Shown: positions 16,601 through 25,320, counted from the first letter of the stretch. The stretch is DNA of 64,000 nt from Clostridia bacterium (GCA_017410585.1 JAFQQM010000037.1:1-64000), one strand, 5' to 3'. The notes: generated from the sequence alone by a model not told the origin. Numbers and translations are program-made.

Positions 16601-17220
16601 GCACCGCCGTCTTCTAACTTGGCTTCCTGCTCGTTGAGCCATTGTTCGGGGAAAGCAAAGGATTGGGTCACGAAATGGTACAGTTGCAACACGGCCGCCA
16701 CGATGGGACGGTCGTCTTTTTTAGCGGAAAACCGCTCAACCAACAACTGAAAATCGGTATCTCCCTGTCCGTAGCGGGACTCTACCGACTCGCGGACGGC
16801 ATCGTCTAACAGTTGCCCCGCTTGTTCTGCCTGCAGAATTTTGAAATCGGGGGAGAGATCCAGCAGATGGAAATGATCCCGCAACAATCCCTTGCAGAAG
16901 GAATGGACGGTGGAGATATGTGCTGTCGGCAACAACAGCGATTGCCGCCGCAGAAGCGGATCGGAGGGATCGGCTTCCAATTGCTGGCGGAGTGCCGTTT
17001 CCAGACGTTGCCGCATTTCGGCGGCCGCCGCTTCGGTAAAGGTGACCATCACCAGCCGGCTTGGTTCGAGCGGGTCTTTCCGGTCGGTCAGCCGCCGCGT
17101 GATGCGCTCGACCAGTACGGCGGTCTTGCCGGAACCGGCCGCCGCCGACACCAACACCGTGCCGCCACGGGATTGAATGGCATTTTGTTGCGGTATCGTC
17201 CACTCGCGCTCGGTTGCCAA
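13693..17220 (-). CDS. addA: ATP-dependent helicase/nuclease subunit A (AddA)
   Basis: AddA is the helicase-nuclease subunit of AddAB, which processes double-strand breaks for RecA. The 1175-residue product has Walker A AAAGSGKT (about residues 26-33), Walker B ILIDEYQDTNEVQD, the motif III region FVGDVKQSIYGFR, ITLHKSKGLEFPVVF and YVALTRAREKL. A C-terminal RecB-family nuclease domain has IVDYKTDRV near residue 1121. The start is TTG with AAAGGAG nine bases upstream. The partner addB, normally just upstream, is not in this window: the upstream neighbour is thrS. All motifs look intact, so AddB is expected elsewhere in the genome. Confidence 0.95.
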   Translation of the reverse strand: MATEREWTIPQQNAIQSRGGTVLVSAAAGSGKTAVLVERITRRLTDRKDPLEPSRLVMVTFTEAAAAEMRQRLETALRQQLEADPSDPLLRRQSLLLPTAHISTVHSFCKGLLRDHFHLLDLSPDFKILQAEQAGQLLDDAVRESVESRYGQGDTDFQLLVERFSAKKDDRPIVAAVLQLYHFVTQSFAFPEQWLNEQEAKLEDGGAAVQAVQESLFRRTLRWQLQRSLNMTDRALSMLSPEDPFAATRIPVLLCNKQFFEEMLTITETAPVEELADKLDHKPEVTMANAPKGTDPDFKKKIDNLRTGYKKCLEKVFWMESDPESDKLSRPVIRSLISLCREVKQRFSEKKREQNGLDFNDLEHLTLDLLYDNNGNKTPLAAEIARQFDEILIDEYQDTNEVQDAIFRAVSDNEQNLFFVGDVKQSIYGFRQARSKLFINQRSRGVDYDGVHYPATVLLNNNFRSRHEVTDAINHLFKRVMQRSIGGIEYDESERLNPSAIYEEPVDREYLTELTFLETDGDVDTDEAKVIAADIKRMVGRLLVGQKENRRPAQYRDFCILLRSVKGHGEVFAKELQRQGIPAVCQRRSPLLDAAEVKVALELLRFLDNPSLNISMVAAMMSPLWRFTVDELALIRLNNKKAPLFANLRQVARGEDALAEKCRNFLQQTDRWRMLAPVLTVDRLIERIYNDLSIENIYGVQKNGKQCVANLRYLHTRARDFEENGYRGLSAFVRMWDRLEESGSDIGQAFSGDTAHNAVSIITLHKSKGLEFPVVFLARAGAEFNRQDLNKAMILNADAGIGLKLHDSETYLQYATVTHRTAAEIYKIEQVEEELRMLYVALTRAREKLCIVASCRNLKGTAEELAVDPTGSGQLPEFAVATASSYIDWLMPVALLHPAAGTLRTLAEIEGNAVDVNAPDMVVRVLQQVPEETAATQAEASPADLADAAVIDGWRERVSWRYPYYEMRDIPNKLAVAAIAHRELDDRYVATAAPAFLQKSGLTPAERGTAMHQFMQFADYAAAAVSVTAERDRLAANQWLTQKQADSLAVDRLQAFFQSELYQRMANAESVHRELPFVAERPAAELFPEKAFTGQAAAELLAVQGVADCVVVESDGLLIVDYKTDRVKTEAELRDRYATQVQIYAEAMAKAFERPVKQCLLWSFTLNRAVECPIK

Positions 17221-17251
17221 TTTTATCCGCTCCTTTCATAGAAAACTTCTT

Positions 17252-17299
17252 CTTATAGCATACAACTTATAGCATACAACATTTTCCCGTATTTTGCAA
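17252..17299 (-). promoter_or_regulatory. Putative addA promoter with a perfect 14-bp tandem repeat
   Basis: The unit cttatagcatacaa occurs twice in tandem (17252-17265 and 17266-17279). On the minus strand this gives two readings: TTGCAA (17294-17299)-17-TATGCT (17271-17276), or TTGTAT-16-TATAAG within the repeat itself. The choice cannot be made from sequence. Confidence 0.5.
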
Positions 17300-17304
17300 C
17301 AAGA

Positions 17305-17336
17305 AAAACGCATCGGACGGTTGCCCGATGCGTTTT
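17305..17336 (-). terminator. Terminator of thrS
   Basis: AAAACGCATCGG and CCGATGCGTTTT pair perfectly. The minus-strand 3' side is followed by TTCTTGTTG, a moderate T-rich tail. It ends just past the thrS stop. Confidence 0.8.
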
Positions 17337-17341
17337 GTTTC

Positions 17342-19285
17342 TTACAGGGTTTTGTTTTCGATCTCTTCGGTCGCCTTGGCGATGAAATCCGCCAGCGGCA
17401 TGGTGCCGAGGTCACCGTTCTTGCGGGAACGGACCGCCACTTCGCCGTTTTCGGCTTCCTTGTCGCCGACCACCAGCATATACGGGATCTTTTCCATCTG
17501 CGCACGGCGGATCTTGTAGCCGATCTTTTCGTTGTCGTAATCCACTTCCACGCGCTCGATACCGGCGGCCTTGAGCGCCGCTTGGATCTCTGCCGCCTTG
17601 TCGGCGGTACGGTCGGTGATGGGGAGGATGCGGATCTGTTCCGGCGCCAGCCACAGCGGGAAAGCACCCGCGTATTTCTCGATCAGCAACGCCAGCGTAC
17701 GCTCGTAGCAACCGATGGAGGTGCGGTGGATGATGCAGGGGTTTTTCTTACTGCCGTCTTTGGCAACGTATTCCATCCCGAAGGTTTTGGCCAGCATCTG
17801 GTCGATCTGGATGGTGATAAGGGTGTCTTCCTTGCCGAAGACGTTTTTGATCTGGATATCCAGTTTCGGGCCGTAGAACGCTGCTTCGCCGATACCCACC
17901 TTGTATTGGATGCCGAGATCGTCGAGGATCTCCTTCATCAGACCCTGCGCTTCATCCCATTGCTCCGGCGTGCCGATGTATTTCTCGGTGTTGGCCGGAT
18001 CCCACTGGGAGAAACGGTAGGACACGTCTTCGTACAGACCCAGCGTCTGGAGCATAAAGGTGCACAGTTCCAAGCACTTACGGAACTCGTCTTTGAGTTG
18101 CTCGTCGGTACACATCAGGTGACCTTCCGAGATGGTAAACTGACGGACGCGGATCAGACCGTGCATCTCGCCGGACGCCTCGTTGCGGAAGAGGGTGGAG
18201 GTCTCCGCCAACCGCATCGGCAGATCGCGGTAGGAACGGGCACGGTTGAGATATGCCTGATACTGGAACGGGCAGGTCATCGGACGAAGCGCGAACACTT
18301 CTTCCTCGTCAGCCTTCTCCGCATCGCCCAACACGAACATACCGTCGCGGTAATGATCCCAGTGACCCGAGATCTTGTACAGATCGCTCTTGGCCATCAG
18401 CGGAGTCTTGGTCAGCAACCAACCGCGCTTCTGTTCTTCGTCTTCCACGAAACGCTGTAACAACTGGATCACACGCGCGCCCTTCGGCAGCAGGATCGGC
18501 AGACCCTGACCGATAACGTCGCTGGTGGTAAACAGTTCCAACTCACGGCCGAGTTTGTTGTGGTCGCGTTTTTTCGCTTCTTCCTGCTGTTCGATCCACG
18601 CATCCAACTCGGAACGCTTCGGGAACGCCGTGCCGTAGATGCGCTGCAACATCTTGTTTTTCTCACTGCCGCGCCAGTAAGCGCCGGTGGCGGAAAGCAA
18701 TTTGACCGCTTTGATACCGCCGGTGGTCAGCAGGTGCGGACCGGCGCACAGATCGACGAAATCGCCCTGACGGTAGAAACTGATCTTTTCGCCCTTGCCG
18801 GCATGTTCGGCAATGAGTTCCAACTTATAGGGCTGATCGGCCATCAGTTTTTCCGCTTCGGCCACGTCCAGTTCAAACCGCTCGATCGGCAGTTCCTGCT
18901 TGATGATGGCCTGCATCTCCGCTTCGATCGCCGCGAGATCTTCCGGCGTGAAGGCACGCTCCACGTCAAAATCGTAGTAGTAGCCGTTGTCGATCGCCGG
19001 ACCGATGGCAAACTTGGCGTTCGGGAACAGATGCATCACCGCCTGCGCCAGAATGTGGGAGACGGTGTGACGGTATGCCTTGCGGCCGTCCTCGTCGTTG
19101 AAGGTGAGGATCTCCACCGCACAGTCGGCGGTCAGCGGAGTACGCAGATCGACGACGGCGCCGTCGACCCGTGCAGCCGTGGCGGCACGGAACAGACCCA
19201 TCGAAATGTCGCGGCACAGCGCTTCCACCGTCGTGCCGGCTTCGACCTGACGGATATCGCCGCCCGGTAACGTGATGTTTAACAT
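17342..19285 (-). CDS. thrS: Threonine--tRNA ligase
   Basis: ThrRS charges tRNA-Thr. The 647-residue protein has an N-terminal TGS domain (residues 1-62), the editing (SAD) domain with HTVSHILAQAVMHLFPNAKFAIGPAID, and the class II core with LRPMTCPFQYQAYLN and RNEASGEMHGLIRVRQF. The anticodon-binding domain is at the C-terminus (WLAPEQIRILPITD). Length is typical. An AAAGGAG site nine bases upstream supports ATG 19285. It is preceded by its own T-box leader and followed by a terminator, so it is monocistronic. Confidence 0.97.
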   Translation of the reverse strand: MLNITLPGGDIRQVEAGTTVEALCRDISMGLFRAATAARVDGAVVDLRTPLTADCAVEILTFNDEDGRKAYRHTVSHILAQAVMHLFPNAKFAIGPAIDNGYYYDFDVERAFTPEDLAAIEAEMQAIIKQELPIERFELDVAEAEKLMADQPYKLELIAEHAGKGEKISFYRQGDFVDLCAGPHLLTTGGIKAVKLLSATGAYWRGSEKNKMLQRIYGTAFPKRSELDAWIEQQEEAKKRDHNKLGRELELFTTSDVIGQGLPILLPKGARVIQLLQRFVEDEEQKRGWLLTKTPLMAKSDLYKISGHWDHYRDGMFVLGDAEKADEEEVFALRPMTCPFQYQAYLNRARSYRDLPMRLAETSTLFRNEASGEMHGLIRVRQFTISEGHLMCTDEQLKDEFRKCLELCTFMLQTLGLYEDVSYRFSQWDPANTEKYIGTPEQWDEAQGLMKEILDDLGIQYKVGIGEAAFYGPKLDIQIKNVFGKEDTLITIQIDQMLAKTFGMEYVAKDGSKKNPCIIHRTSIGCYERTLALLIEKYAGAFPLWLAPEQIRILPITDRTADKAAEIQAALKAAGIERVEVDYDNEKIGYKIRRAQMEKIPYMLVVGDKEAENGEVAVRSRKNGDLGTMPLADFIAKATEEIENKTL

Positions 19286-19303
19286 AGGGAAACACTCCTT
19301 TCA

Positions 19304-19549
19304 AAATAAAACGCGCCCCTTCGCCTTGCGGCAAAGGGACGCGGACGCTGCGTGGTTCCACCCTTTTTCGACTGCCATCCGGCAGTCCTTTGTCGACCGA
19401 TAACGAGGTCAGCCGTTTCCTCTTACTGGCGTTCGGAGGAACACTCCGGGGTGGTAGCGGTATCCTTGCCGGTCTACGCCGCTTTCAGCACAAGGCGGCG
19501 CTCTCTGGAGATCGGGGGAGCAGGATACGGCGTCCCCATCAACGTTTAT
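19304..19549 (-). promoter_or_regulatory. T-box riboswitch of thrS
   Basis: The leader has the T-box core GGGUGGAACCACGC (19350-19363). It is followed by a terminator stem pairing 19312-19325 with 19330-19343 and a UUUUAUUUU tail. UGGA would pair with a discriminator U. The upstream Stem I region includes GGAUACCGCUACC, which offers an ACC threonine specifier candidate; the exact register was not resolved. It should respond to uncharged tRNA-Thr. Confidence 0.9.
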
Positions 19550-19555
19550 GCCTTC

Positions 19556-19584
19556 AGTTTATCACTTCCCGTCACGGTTGTCAA
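19556..19584 (-). promoter_or_regulatory. Sigma-A promoter of thrS
   Basis: On the minus strand, TTGACA (19579-19584), 17 bases, then TAAACT (19556-19561). The start should fall near 19549, at the 5' end of the T-box leader. Confidence 0.85.
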
Positions 19585-19615
19585 GAGGTGAAAAAACACA
19601 TTCTTGGCTTTCCTC

Positions 19616-19644
19616 TTGAAATTTCCGTAAAATTGATATATAAT
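19616..19644 (+). promoter_or_regulatory. Sigma-A promoter of tepA-ftsK
   Basis: TTGAAA (19616-19621), 17 bases, then a consensus TATAAT (19639-19644), divergent from the thrS promoter. Confidence 0.8.
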
Positions 19645-19707
19645 GTTTGTCGAGTATATTTTGCCGCGCATACGGAGACACTGGTTCTGAGAAGGGAGAG
19701 TGTCGCT

Positions 19708-20358
19708 ATGCGCGAGCAAAGCAGTCAATACAACGGTGTCACCGCCGTCGGCAGAGAGGATCATCGCTTCCATTGCCTGACCATCATCGGGCAGATCGAG
19801 GGGCATTATGCACTGCCGTCGGATAATAAGACCACCTGCTACGAGCATATCATTCCGCAACTGGTCGAGGTGGAGGAAGACCCGTCGGTACACGGTCTGC
19901 TGGTGGTGCTCAACACCATCGGCGGGGATATCGAGGCCGGCTTGGCCTTGGCTGAACTGATCGCCGGTATGAAAAAACCGACCGTCTCGCTGGTATTGGG
20001 CGGCGGTCATTCCATCGGTGTCCCCTTGGCGGTCTCCGCCAAACGCTCGTTTATCGTCCCCACCGCCACCATGACCATTCATCCCGTCCGCACTACCGGT
20101 ACGGTGCTCGGGGTACCTCAGGCCTTTTCGTATTTCCGCAAGATGCAGGCGCGTATTACCCGCTTCGTCACCGAAAACTCCCGCATCACGGCGGAGGAGT
20201 ATATGGCGCTGTGTATGGAGACCGACGAACTGGCAACCGACGTCGGGTCGGTGCTGGAGGGGAAAGACGCGGTCGCTTGCGGACTGATCGACGCGATCGG
20301 CACTCTGTCGGATGCGATCGCGGCTTTGAAACAACAAATGAACGGACATATCAATTGA
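19708..20358 (+). CDS. tepA: ClpP-like TepA/YmfB family serine protease
   Basis: The 216-residue protein belongs to the ClpP/crotonase fold and matches the TepA (YmfB) group found next to spoIIIE in Bacillus. The oxyanion and nucleophile region is LVLGGGHSIGVPLAV (candidate Ser102) and the second catalytic region is MTIHPVR (His125). AGGGAG upstream supports ATG 19708. The 16-base gap to ftsK/spoIIIE repeats the conserved gene order. TepA-type proteins were first linked to protein secretion; the substrate here is unknown. It is not the housekeeping ClpP, which has a different active-site sequence. Confidence 0.87.
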   Translation: MREQSSQYNGVTAVGREDHRFHCLTIIGQIEGHYALPSDNKTTCYEHIIPQLVEVEEDPSVHGLLVVLNTIGGDIEAGLALAELIAGMKKPTVSLVLGGGHSIGVPLAVSAKRSFIVPTATMTIHPVRTTGTVLGVPQAFSYFRKMQARITRFVTENSRITAEEYMALCMETDELATDVGSVLEGKDAVACGLIDAIGTLSDAIAALKQQMNGHIN

Positions 20359-20374
20359 GGAGAGTGTAACACAT

Positions 20375-22810
20375 ATGGCAACGCGTAAAAGTTCCAACGC
20401 CAAAAAAGCCCCGAAGAAAGCGCCGTCCCACGCCAAGAGACCGGCGGGCGGCAATGGGCAGATCACCGCGATCATTCTGTTTGTCGTGGCGGTCTTGCTG
20501 TTGTGCATCGCTTTGATCCCAAGCGAAGGCGCTTTGTGGATGGGGTTACATAATTTGATCTTCAACCTGTTCGGTTGGTTGGCGTATCTGGTGCCGGTCG
20601 CGATCGGTACGGTGGCGGTGCTGTTAGCCAAGGAAAAACCGATGGGCAAGATCATCGCGTTGGCTGTCAGCCTGACGCTGATGGTGGCGACCATTATGTT
20701 TGTTATCGAATACAAGGCACCGGAAGCGGAGTTTCTGGCGGGTTGGGGCGAAGCCTTCCAATACAGTTTTGCTCACGCCAGCAGTGCCGGTCTCATCGGC
20801 GCGTTGTTTGGGTATCTGTTTATCGTGTTGCTCGGTCGCGTGGGGGCGATCATCGTGGCGATCCTGCTGTTGGTGGTCACCTTGATGATCATCACCGGCA
20901 CCTCGCTGATGAAGGTGTTGCACGCGGTCTCCAAGCCGGTCAAGAAGGCGGGCGAGGGTCTGCAACACGTCTATGAGGAAGCCAGCGAGAAACTGCGCGC
21001 CAAGGACGAGGCCGCCGATGCGGAAGAGACCGACAAGCCGGAAGGCAAGAAACGCCGCTCTCGCATCGATATCGATATGGGGGATGGCTACGTCGATTCG
21101 CAGACGCCGGAGGAAGCGGCGATGGAAGAACTGCGCAAAGCGGCGATGGCCGAGCCGAAAGAAGAAAAGAAAAACGACAAGCGTGCGGCGCTTGAAAAAG
21201 CGGCGCAGGAACTGCATAAGGACGAAGAGGCGGACAAGCCGCAGAAGGGCGCCGAAATGCCGGAAGATATGCCGGATGAGGTGGTGGCGGAGGCCCCTGT
21301 CGTGTACAAACTGCCGCCGCTGACCCTGCTGGATCATGCCAAATCGGTAGACGATTCCGCGGCGGCGCTGGAAATGAAGACCAATGCCGAGCAACTGGTC
21401 AAGACGCTTAAGGATTTCGGCGTGGAGACGCAGGTGAGCAACATCGTCCGCGGTCCGGCCGTCACCCGCTACGAGTTGGGATTGGCCGCCGGCGTCAAGA
21501 TCAGCAAGGTCACCGGTCTGTCGGACGATATTGCGATGCGTTTGGCGACCACCGGTGTCCGTATCGAAGCCCCCATCCCCGGCAAGGCGGCGGTGGGTAT
21601 CGAAATTCCCAACCGTATCAAGTCCTCGGTCAGCCTGCGTGAGTTGGTCGATAGTGCGGAATTCCGCGATGCCAAGAGCAAACTGACCGTTGCCCTCGGT
21701 AAGGATATCACCGGTCAGTTGGTGATGGTGGATCTGGCCAAGATGCCCCACCTGCTCATTGCCGGTACCACCGGCTCAGGTAAATCGGTGTGTACCAACT
21801 CGATGATCCAGAGCATTCTGTTCCGTGCCCGTCCGGACGAGGTCAAGTTGTTGCTCATCGATCCGAAACAGGTCGAATTTACCGTTTACAACGGCATCCC
21901 GCACCTCATCGTGCCGGTGGTCACCGACCCGCGCAAAGCGGCGGGTGCGCTTGGTTGGGCGGTGCAGGAGATGCTCCGCCGTTATCAGACCTTCGCTTCG
22001 ACCAAGGTGCGCGATATCAAGGCGTATAACGAAAAGGCCGCCACCGACGAGAGTCTGCCGAAGATGCCGCAGATCCTTATCGTTATCGACGAGTTGGCCG
22101 ACTTGATGATGGCGGCGGGTAACGAGGTGGAAGACTCCATCTGTCGCTTGGCGCAGATGGCGCGTGCCGCCGGTATGCATATGGTCATCGCCACCCAGCG
22201 TCCCTCGGTCGACGTCATCACCGGTCTGATCAAATCCAACATCCCCAGCCGTCTGTCGCTGACGGTGGCTTCGGCGGTCGACTCCCGTACCATCTTGGAT
22301 GGCAGTGGCGCCGAAAAACTGCTGGGTAACGGTGATATGCTGTTTATGCCGATCGGTCTGTCCAAGCCGGTGCGTGTGCAGGGGTGCTTTGTCAGCGACC
22401 GTGAGGTCAACTCGGTGGTGCAGTTCCTGAAGCCTTCCGAAGAACAGCAGGAATACGACGAAACGGTCATTCAAGAGATCGAGCGTCAGGCGGCGCAGGT
22501 GTCGGTCGGCGGCAAGTCCAGCCGCGATGCCGGCCCGTCCGAAGAGAGCGACGGCGGTCTCGACGAAGCCGATCCGATGCTTTCGCAGGCGGTGGAGGTC
22601 GTGTTGGATGCCGGCGAGGCGTCCACCTCGCTGTTGCAGCGGAAACTCCGCCTTGGCTACGCCCGCGCGGGCCGTCTGATCGACGATATGGAACAACGCG
22701 GGATCATCGGTCCGCACGTCGGTTCCAAACCGCGTGAACTGATGATCACACGGGCGCAATGGATGGAAATGAATATGATGTCGGATGACCCGCTGGGCAC
22801 CGAAGAATAA
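20375..22810 (+). CDS. FtsK/SpoIIIE DNA translocase
   Basis: This membrane-anchored motor pumps chromosomal DNA through the division or sporulation septum. The 811-residue protein has four N-terminal transmembrane segments (about residues 25-185) and a charged Glu/Lys-rich linker (about 190-305). The RecA-like motor follows, with Walker A AGTTGSGKSVCTNS, Walker B ILIVIDELADLM and MHMVIATQRPSVDVITG. The C-terminal gamma winged helix is LLQRKLRLGYARAGRLIDDME. Together with the cotJ spore-coat genes in this window, a role in forespore chromosome transfer is likely, but FtsK and SpoIIIE cannot be separated by sequence alone. A terminator follows. Confidence 0.95.
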   Translation: MATRKSSNAKKAPKKAPSHAKRPAGGNGQITAIILFVVAVLLLCIALIPSEGALWMGLHNLIFNLFGWLAYLVPVAIGTVAVLLAKEKPMGKIIALAVSLTLMVATIMFVIEYKAPEAEFLAGWGEAFQYSFAHASSAGLIGALFGYLFIVLLGRVGAIIVAILLLVVTLMIITGTSLMKVLHAVSKPVKKAGEGLQHVYEEASEKLRAKDEAADAEETDKPEGKKRRSRIDIDMGDGYVDSQTPEEAAMEELRKAAMAEPKEEKKNDKRAALEKAAQELHKDEEADKPQKGAEMPEDMPDEVVAEAPVVYKLPPLTLLDHAKSVDDSAAALEMKTNAEQLVKTLKDFGVETQVSNIVRGPAVTRYELGLAAGVKISKVTGLSDDIAMRLATTGVRIEAPIPGKAAVGIEIPNRIKSSVSLRELVDSAEFRDAKSKLTVALGKDITGQLVMVDLAKMPHLLIAGTTGSGKSVCTNSMIQSILFRARPDEVKLLLIDPKQVEFTVYNGIPHLIVPVVTDPRKAAGALGWAVQEMLRRYQTFASTKVRDIKAYNEKAATDESLPKMPQILIVIDELADLMMAAGNEVEDSICRLAQMARAAGMHMVIATQRPSVDVITGLIKSNIPSRLSLTVASAVDSRTILDGSGAEKLLGNGDMLFMPIGLSKPVRVQGCFVSDREVNSVVQFLKPSEEQQEYDETVIQEIERQAAQVSVGGKSSRDAGPSEESDGGLDEADPMLSQAVEVVLDAGEASTSLLQRKLRLGYARAGRLIDDMEQRGIIGPHVGSKPRELMITRAQWMEMNMMSDDPLGTEE

Positions 22811-22816
22811 CCCTCG

Positions 22817-22851
22817 GATGCTCCCTGTTGACACAACGGGGAGCATCTTTT
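22817..22851 (+). terminator. Terminator of tepA-ftsK
   Basis: GATGCTCCC-t-GTTG and CAAC-g-GGGAGCATC form a 13-bp stem with one internal mismatch, followed by TTTT. The remaining stretch to 23004 contains only the serC promoter and leader. Confidence 0.85.
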
Positions 22852-22916
22852 GTCAAGTTGCCCAAAAATTCCGACCGATAAGTGAAAAGAAACGGCGTAT
22901 TTTTTTCATAAATCAG

Positions 22917-22945
22917 TTGACTATTACTGGAAAAGAGCGTATGAT
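22917..22945 (+). promoter_or_regulatory. Sigma-A promoter of serC-serA
   Basis: TTGACT (22917-22922), 17 bases, then TATGAT (22940-22945). A leader of about 50 bases precedes the GGAGG site of serC; no riboswitch was recognised in it. Confidence 0.75.
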
Positions 22946-23003
22946 AAAGTAGTACAACGCTTTAACGCGTTGAAATGGAATTATTCTATGGAGGTAGAGA
23001 ACA

Positions 23004-24086
23004 ATGGCAAGAATCTATAATTTCTCGGCAGGCCCGTCGATGCTGCCGGAAAAGGTACTGAAAACCGCGCAGTCGGAACTGCTCGAGTACGGTACGTCCG
23101 GTCAGTCTGTGATGGAGATGAGCCACCGAAGTTCCTACTTTGACGCGATCATTAAAGAGACCGAAGCCGCGATGCGCCGTGTACTCAACGTGCCGGACAA
23201 CTACAAGATCGGCTTCTTTCAGGGCGGTGCGACCCAGCAGTTTGCGATGGTCCCGCTGAACTTTATGACCACCGGCAAAGCAGATTACATTGTGACCGGT
23301 AACTTCTCCAATCTGGCGGCGAAGGAAGCCAAAAAGTTCGGTGAGGTCAACATCATCGCCAACAGCGAGGATAAGAACTTTACCTACATTCCGGACGTGA
23401 AGTCCTTAAACTACACGCCGGATGCCAGTTATATCCACATCTGCCAGAACAACACCATCTTCGGCACCACCTACGTGGACGTGCCGGAAGTGGAAGGTGT
23501 GCCGCTGGTGGCGGATATGTCCAGTTGCATCTGCAGTGCGCCGGTGGATATCAGCAAGTACGGCGCTATCTATTTCGGCGTGCAGAAGAACATCGCGCCG
23601 GCGGGTATGGCGGTGGCCATCATCCGTGAAGATCTGCTCGGCAAGGCGGGCGCCAACGTCCCGACGATGATGAACTACGATACCATCATCAGCAAGGAGA
23701 GTATGTACAACACCCCGCCGTGCTGGTGCATCTATATGACCGGTCTGGTGATGAAGTACCTCGAAGAGGATATCGGCGGTCTGGAGAATATGGAGAAGAT
23801 CAACCGCAACAAAGCGCAGATCCTCTACGATTTCCTCGACAGCCAGACCTTCTTCGTCAATCCGGTGGAGAAGAAGTACCGTTCGCTGATGAACGCGACC
23901 TTCACCTCGCCGTCGGCTGACTTGGATAAGAAATTCTGCGCTGAGGCGGCGGCGGCCGGCTTTGTCAACCTGAAGGGTCACCGTCTGGTTGGCGGTATGC
24001 GTGCTTCCATCTACAATGCGATGCCCACCGAAGGCGTGGAGAAGTTGGTCGACTTTATGGCCGACTTTGCCAAGAAGAACGGTTAA
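23004..24086 (+). CDS. serC: Phosphoserine aminotransferase
   Basis: SerC converts 3-phosphohydroxypyruvate and glutamate to phosphoserine with PLP. The 360-residue protein has the family start YNFSAGPSMLPEKVL, the FQGGATQQFAMVPLN phosphate-binding region, and the PLP lysine in FGVQKNIAPAG (Lys195). The C-terminus MRASIYNAMPTEGVEKLVDFM is typical. A TGGAGG site precedes the ATG. serA follows after 15 bases, so the first two steps of serine synthesis are co-transcribed; the phosphatase serB is not in the window. Confidence 0.97.
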   Translation: MARIYNFSAGPSMLPEKVLKTAQSELLEYGTSGQSVMEMSHRSSYFDAIIKETEAAMRRVLNVPDNYKIGFFQGGATQQFAMVPLNFMTTGKADYIVTGNFSNLAAKEAKKFGEVNIIANSEDKNFTYIPDVKSLNYTPDASYIHICQNNTIFGTTYVDVPEVEGVPLVADMSSCICSAPVDISKYGAIYFGVQKNIAPAGMAVAIIREDLLGKAGANVPTMMNYDTIISKESMYNTPPCWCIYMTGLVMKYLEEDIGGLENMEKINRNKAQILYDFLDSQTFFVNPVEKKYRSLMNATFTSPSADLDKKFCAEAAAAGFVNLKGHRLVGGMRASIYNAMPTEGVEKLVDFMADFAKKNG

Positions 24087-24101
24087 TAGGAGAGAACGGC
24101 T

Positions 24102-25265
24102 ATGAATATTTTAACCCTCAACAAGATCGCCGCTTGCGGTACCGATCTGTTTGATAAAGCGAAGTACACCGTTGGTGATGCGGTCGAAGAGCCGGTTGGC
24201 ATTCTCGTCCGCTCGGCGGCGATGCACGATATGGAACTGCCGGAATCGGTGCTGGCCATCGGCCGTGCCGGTGCGGGTACCAACAACATTCCGGTGGACG
24301 CTTGCGCCGAAAAGGGCATTGTCGTGTTCAATACGCCGGGTGCGAACGCCAACGCGGTGAAGGAACTGGTGTTGTGCGGTCTGCTGTTGGCTTCCCGTAA
24401 GGTGGTCTCCGGTATCGAATGGGCCAAGAGCCTCAAGCCGGAAGGCGACGCGGTCGCCAAACTGGTGGAAAAAGGCAAGGGTCAGTTCGTCGGCCCCGAA
24501 ATTCTCGGCAAGAAACTGGGTGTCATCGGTCTGGGTGCAATCGGCGGTATGGTCGCTAACGCGGCGGATGCGCTGGGTATGCAGGTGTACGGCTACGACC
24601 CGTATATGTCGGTGCAGGCGGCATGGGGATTGAACCCCAGCATCCACCAAGTCAGCGATATGAACGAGATCTTCACGACTTGCGACTACATCTCGTTGCA
24701 CGTGCCGTGTCTGGACAGCACCAAGGGAATGATCAACGCCGAGACCATCGGCATGATGAAGACCGGTGTCCGTATTTTGAACTTCGCCCGCGGCGAACTG
24801 GTCAATAATGCCGATATGATCGCGGCGCTGGAGACCGGAAAGGTTGCCCGCTACGTCACCGATTTCCCGAATGCCGACCTGCTGGATGTGGTCGGTGTGG
24901 TGCCGTTGCCGCACCTCGGCGCCTCTACGCCGGAGAGCGAGGACAACTGCGCGGTGATGGCGTCGAAAGAACTGATCGACTACATCGAAAACGGCAACAT
25001 CGTCAACTCGGTCAACTATCCGAGCGTGGCAGGTCCGCGTTCCACCGTCACCCGCGTCTGCGTGATGCACCGCAACCTGCCGGGTCTGATCTCGCAGATC
25101 TCGGGCGTGATGTCGGACAACGGTATCAACGTGGAATCGATGCTCAACCGCTCCCGCAAGGAGTACGCGTATTCGGTGCTGGACGTCGATGCGGTCGTCC
25201 CGCAGGAAGCGTTGACGGCGCTGTCGGCGATCGAAGGCGTTATCCGCGTTCGTGCCATCGTGTGA
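24102..25265 (+). CDS. serA: D-3-phosphoglycerate dehydrogenase with ACT domain
   Basis: SerA oxidises 3-phosphoglycerate to 3-phosphohydroxypyruvate, the first step of serine synthesis. The 387-residue protein has the N-terminal substrate domain (AIGRAGAGTNNIPVDACAEK), the Rossmann loop LGVIGLGAIGGMVANAA, and the catalytic Arg in NFARGELVNNADM. The DLLDVVGVVPLPHLGAST region carries the His. A C-terminal ACT domain (about residues 315-387, VCVMHRNLPGLISQISGVM) probably mediates feedback by serine. It is the second gene of serC-serA and ends at a strong terminator. Confidence 0.95.
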   Translation: MNILTLNKIAACGTDLFDKAKYTVGDAVEEPVGILVRSAAMHDMELPESVLAIGRAGAGTNNIPVDACAEKGIVVFNTPGANANAVKELVLCGLLLASRKVVSGIEWAKSLKPEGDAVAKLVEKGKGQFVGPEILGKKLGVIGLGAIGGMVANAADALGMQVYGYDPYMSVQAAWGLNPSIHQVSDMNEIFTTCDYISLHVPCLDSTKGMINAETIGMMKTGVRILNFARGELVNNADMIAALETGKVARYVTDFPNADLLDVVGVVPLPHLGASTPESEDNCAVMASKELIDYIENGNIVNSVNYPSVAGPRSTVTRVCVMHRNLPGLISQISGVMSDNGINVESMLNRSRKEYAYSVLDVDAVVPQEALTALSAIEGVIRVRAIV

Positions 25266-25276
25266 TCGACTAACCG

Positions 25277-25316
25277 ATAAGCCTCACAAGGTCACGGCCT
25301 TGTGAGGCTTATTTTT
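25277..25316 (+). terminator. Terminator of serC-serA
   Basis: ATAAGCCTCACAAGG (25277-25291) pairs perfectly with CCTTGTGAGGCTTAT (25298-25312), followed by TTTTT. Confidence 0.9.
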
Positions 25317-25320
25317 GTTA

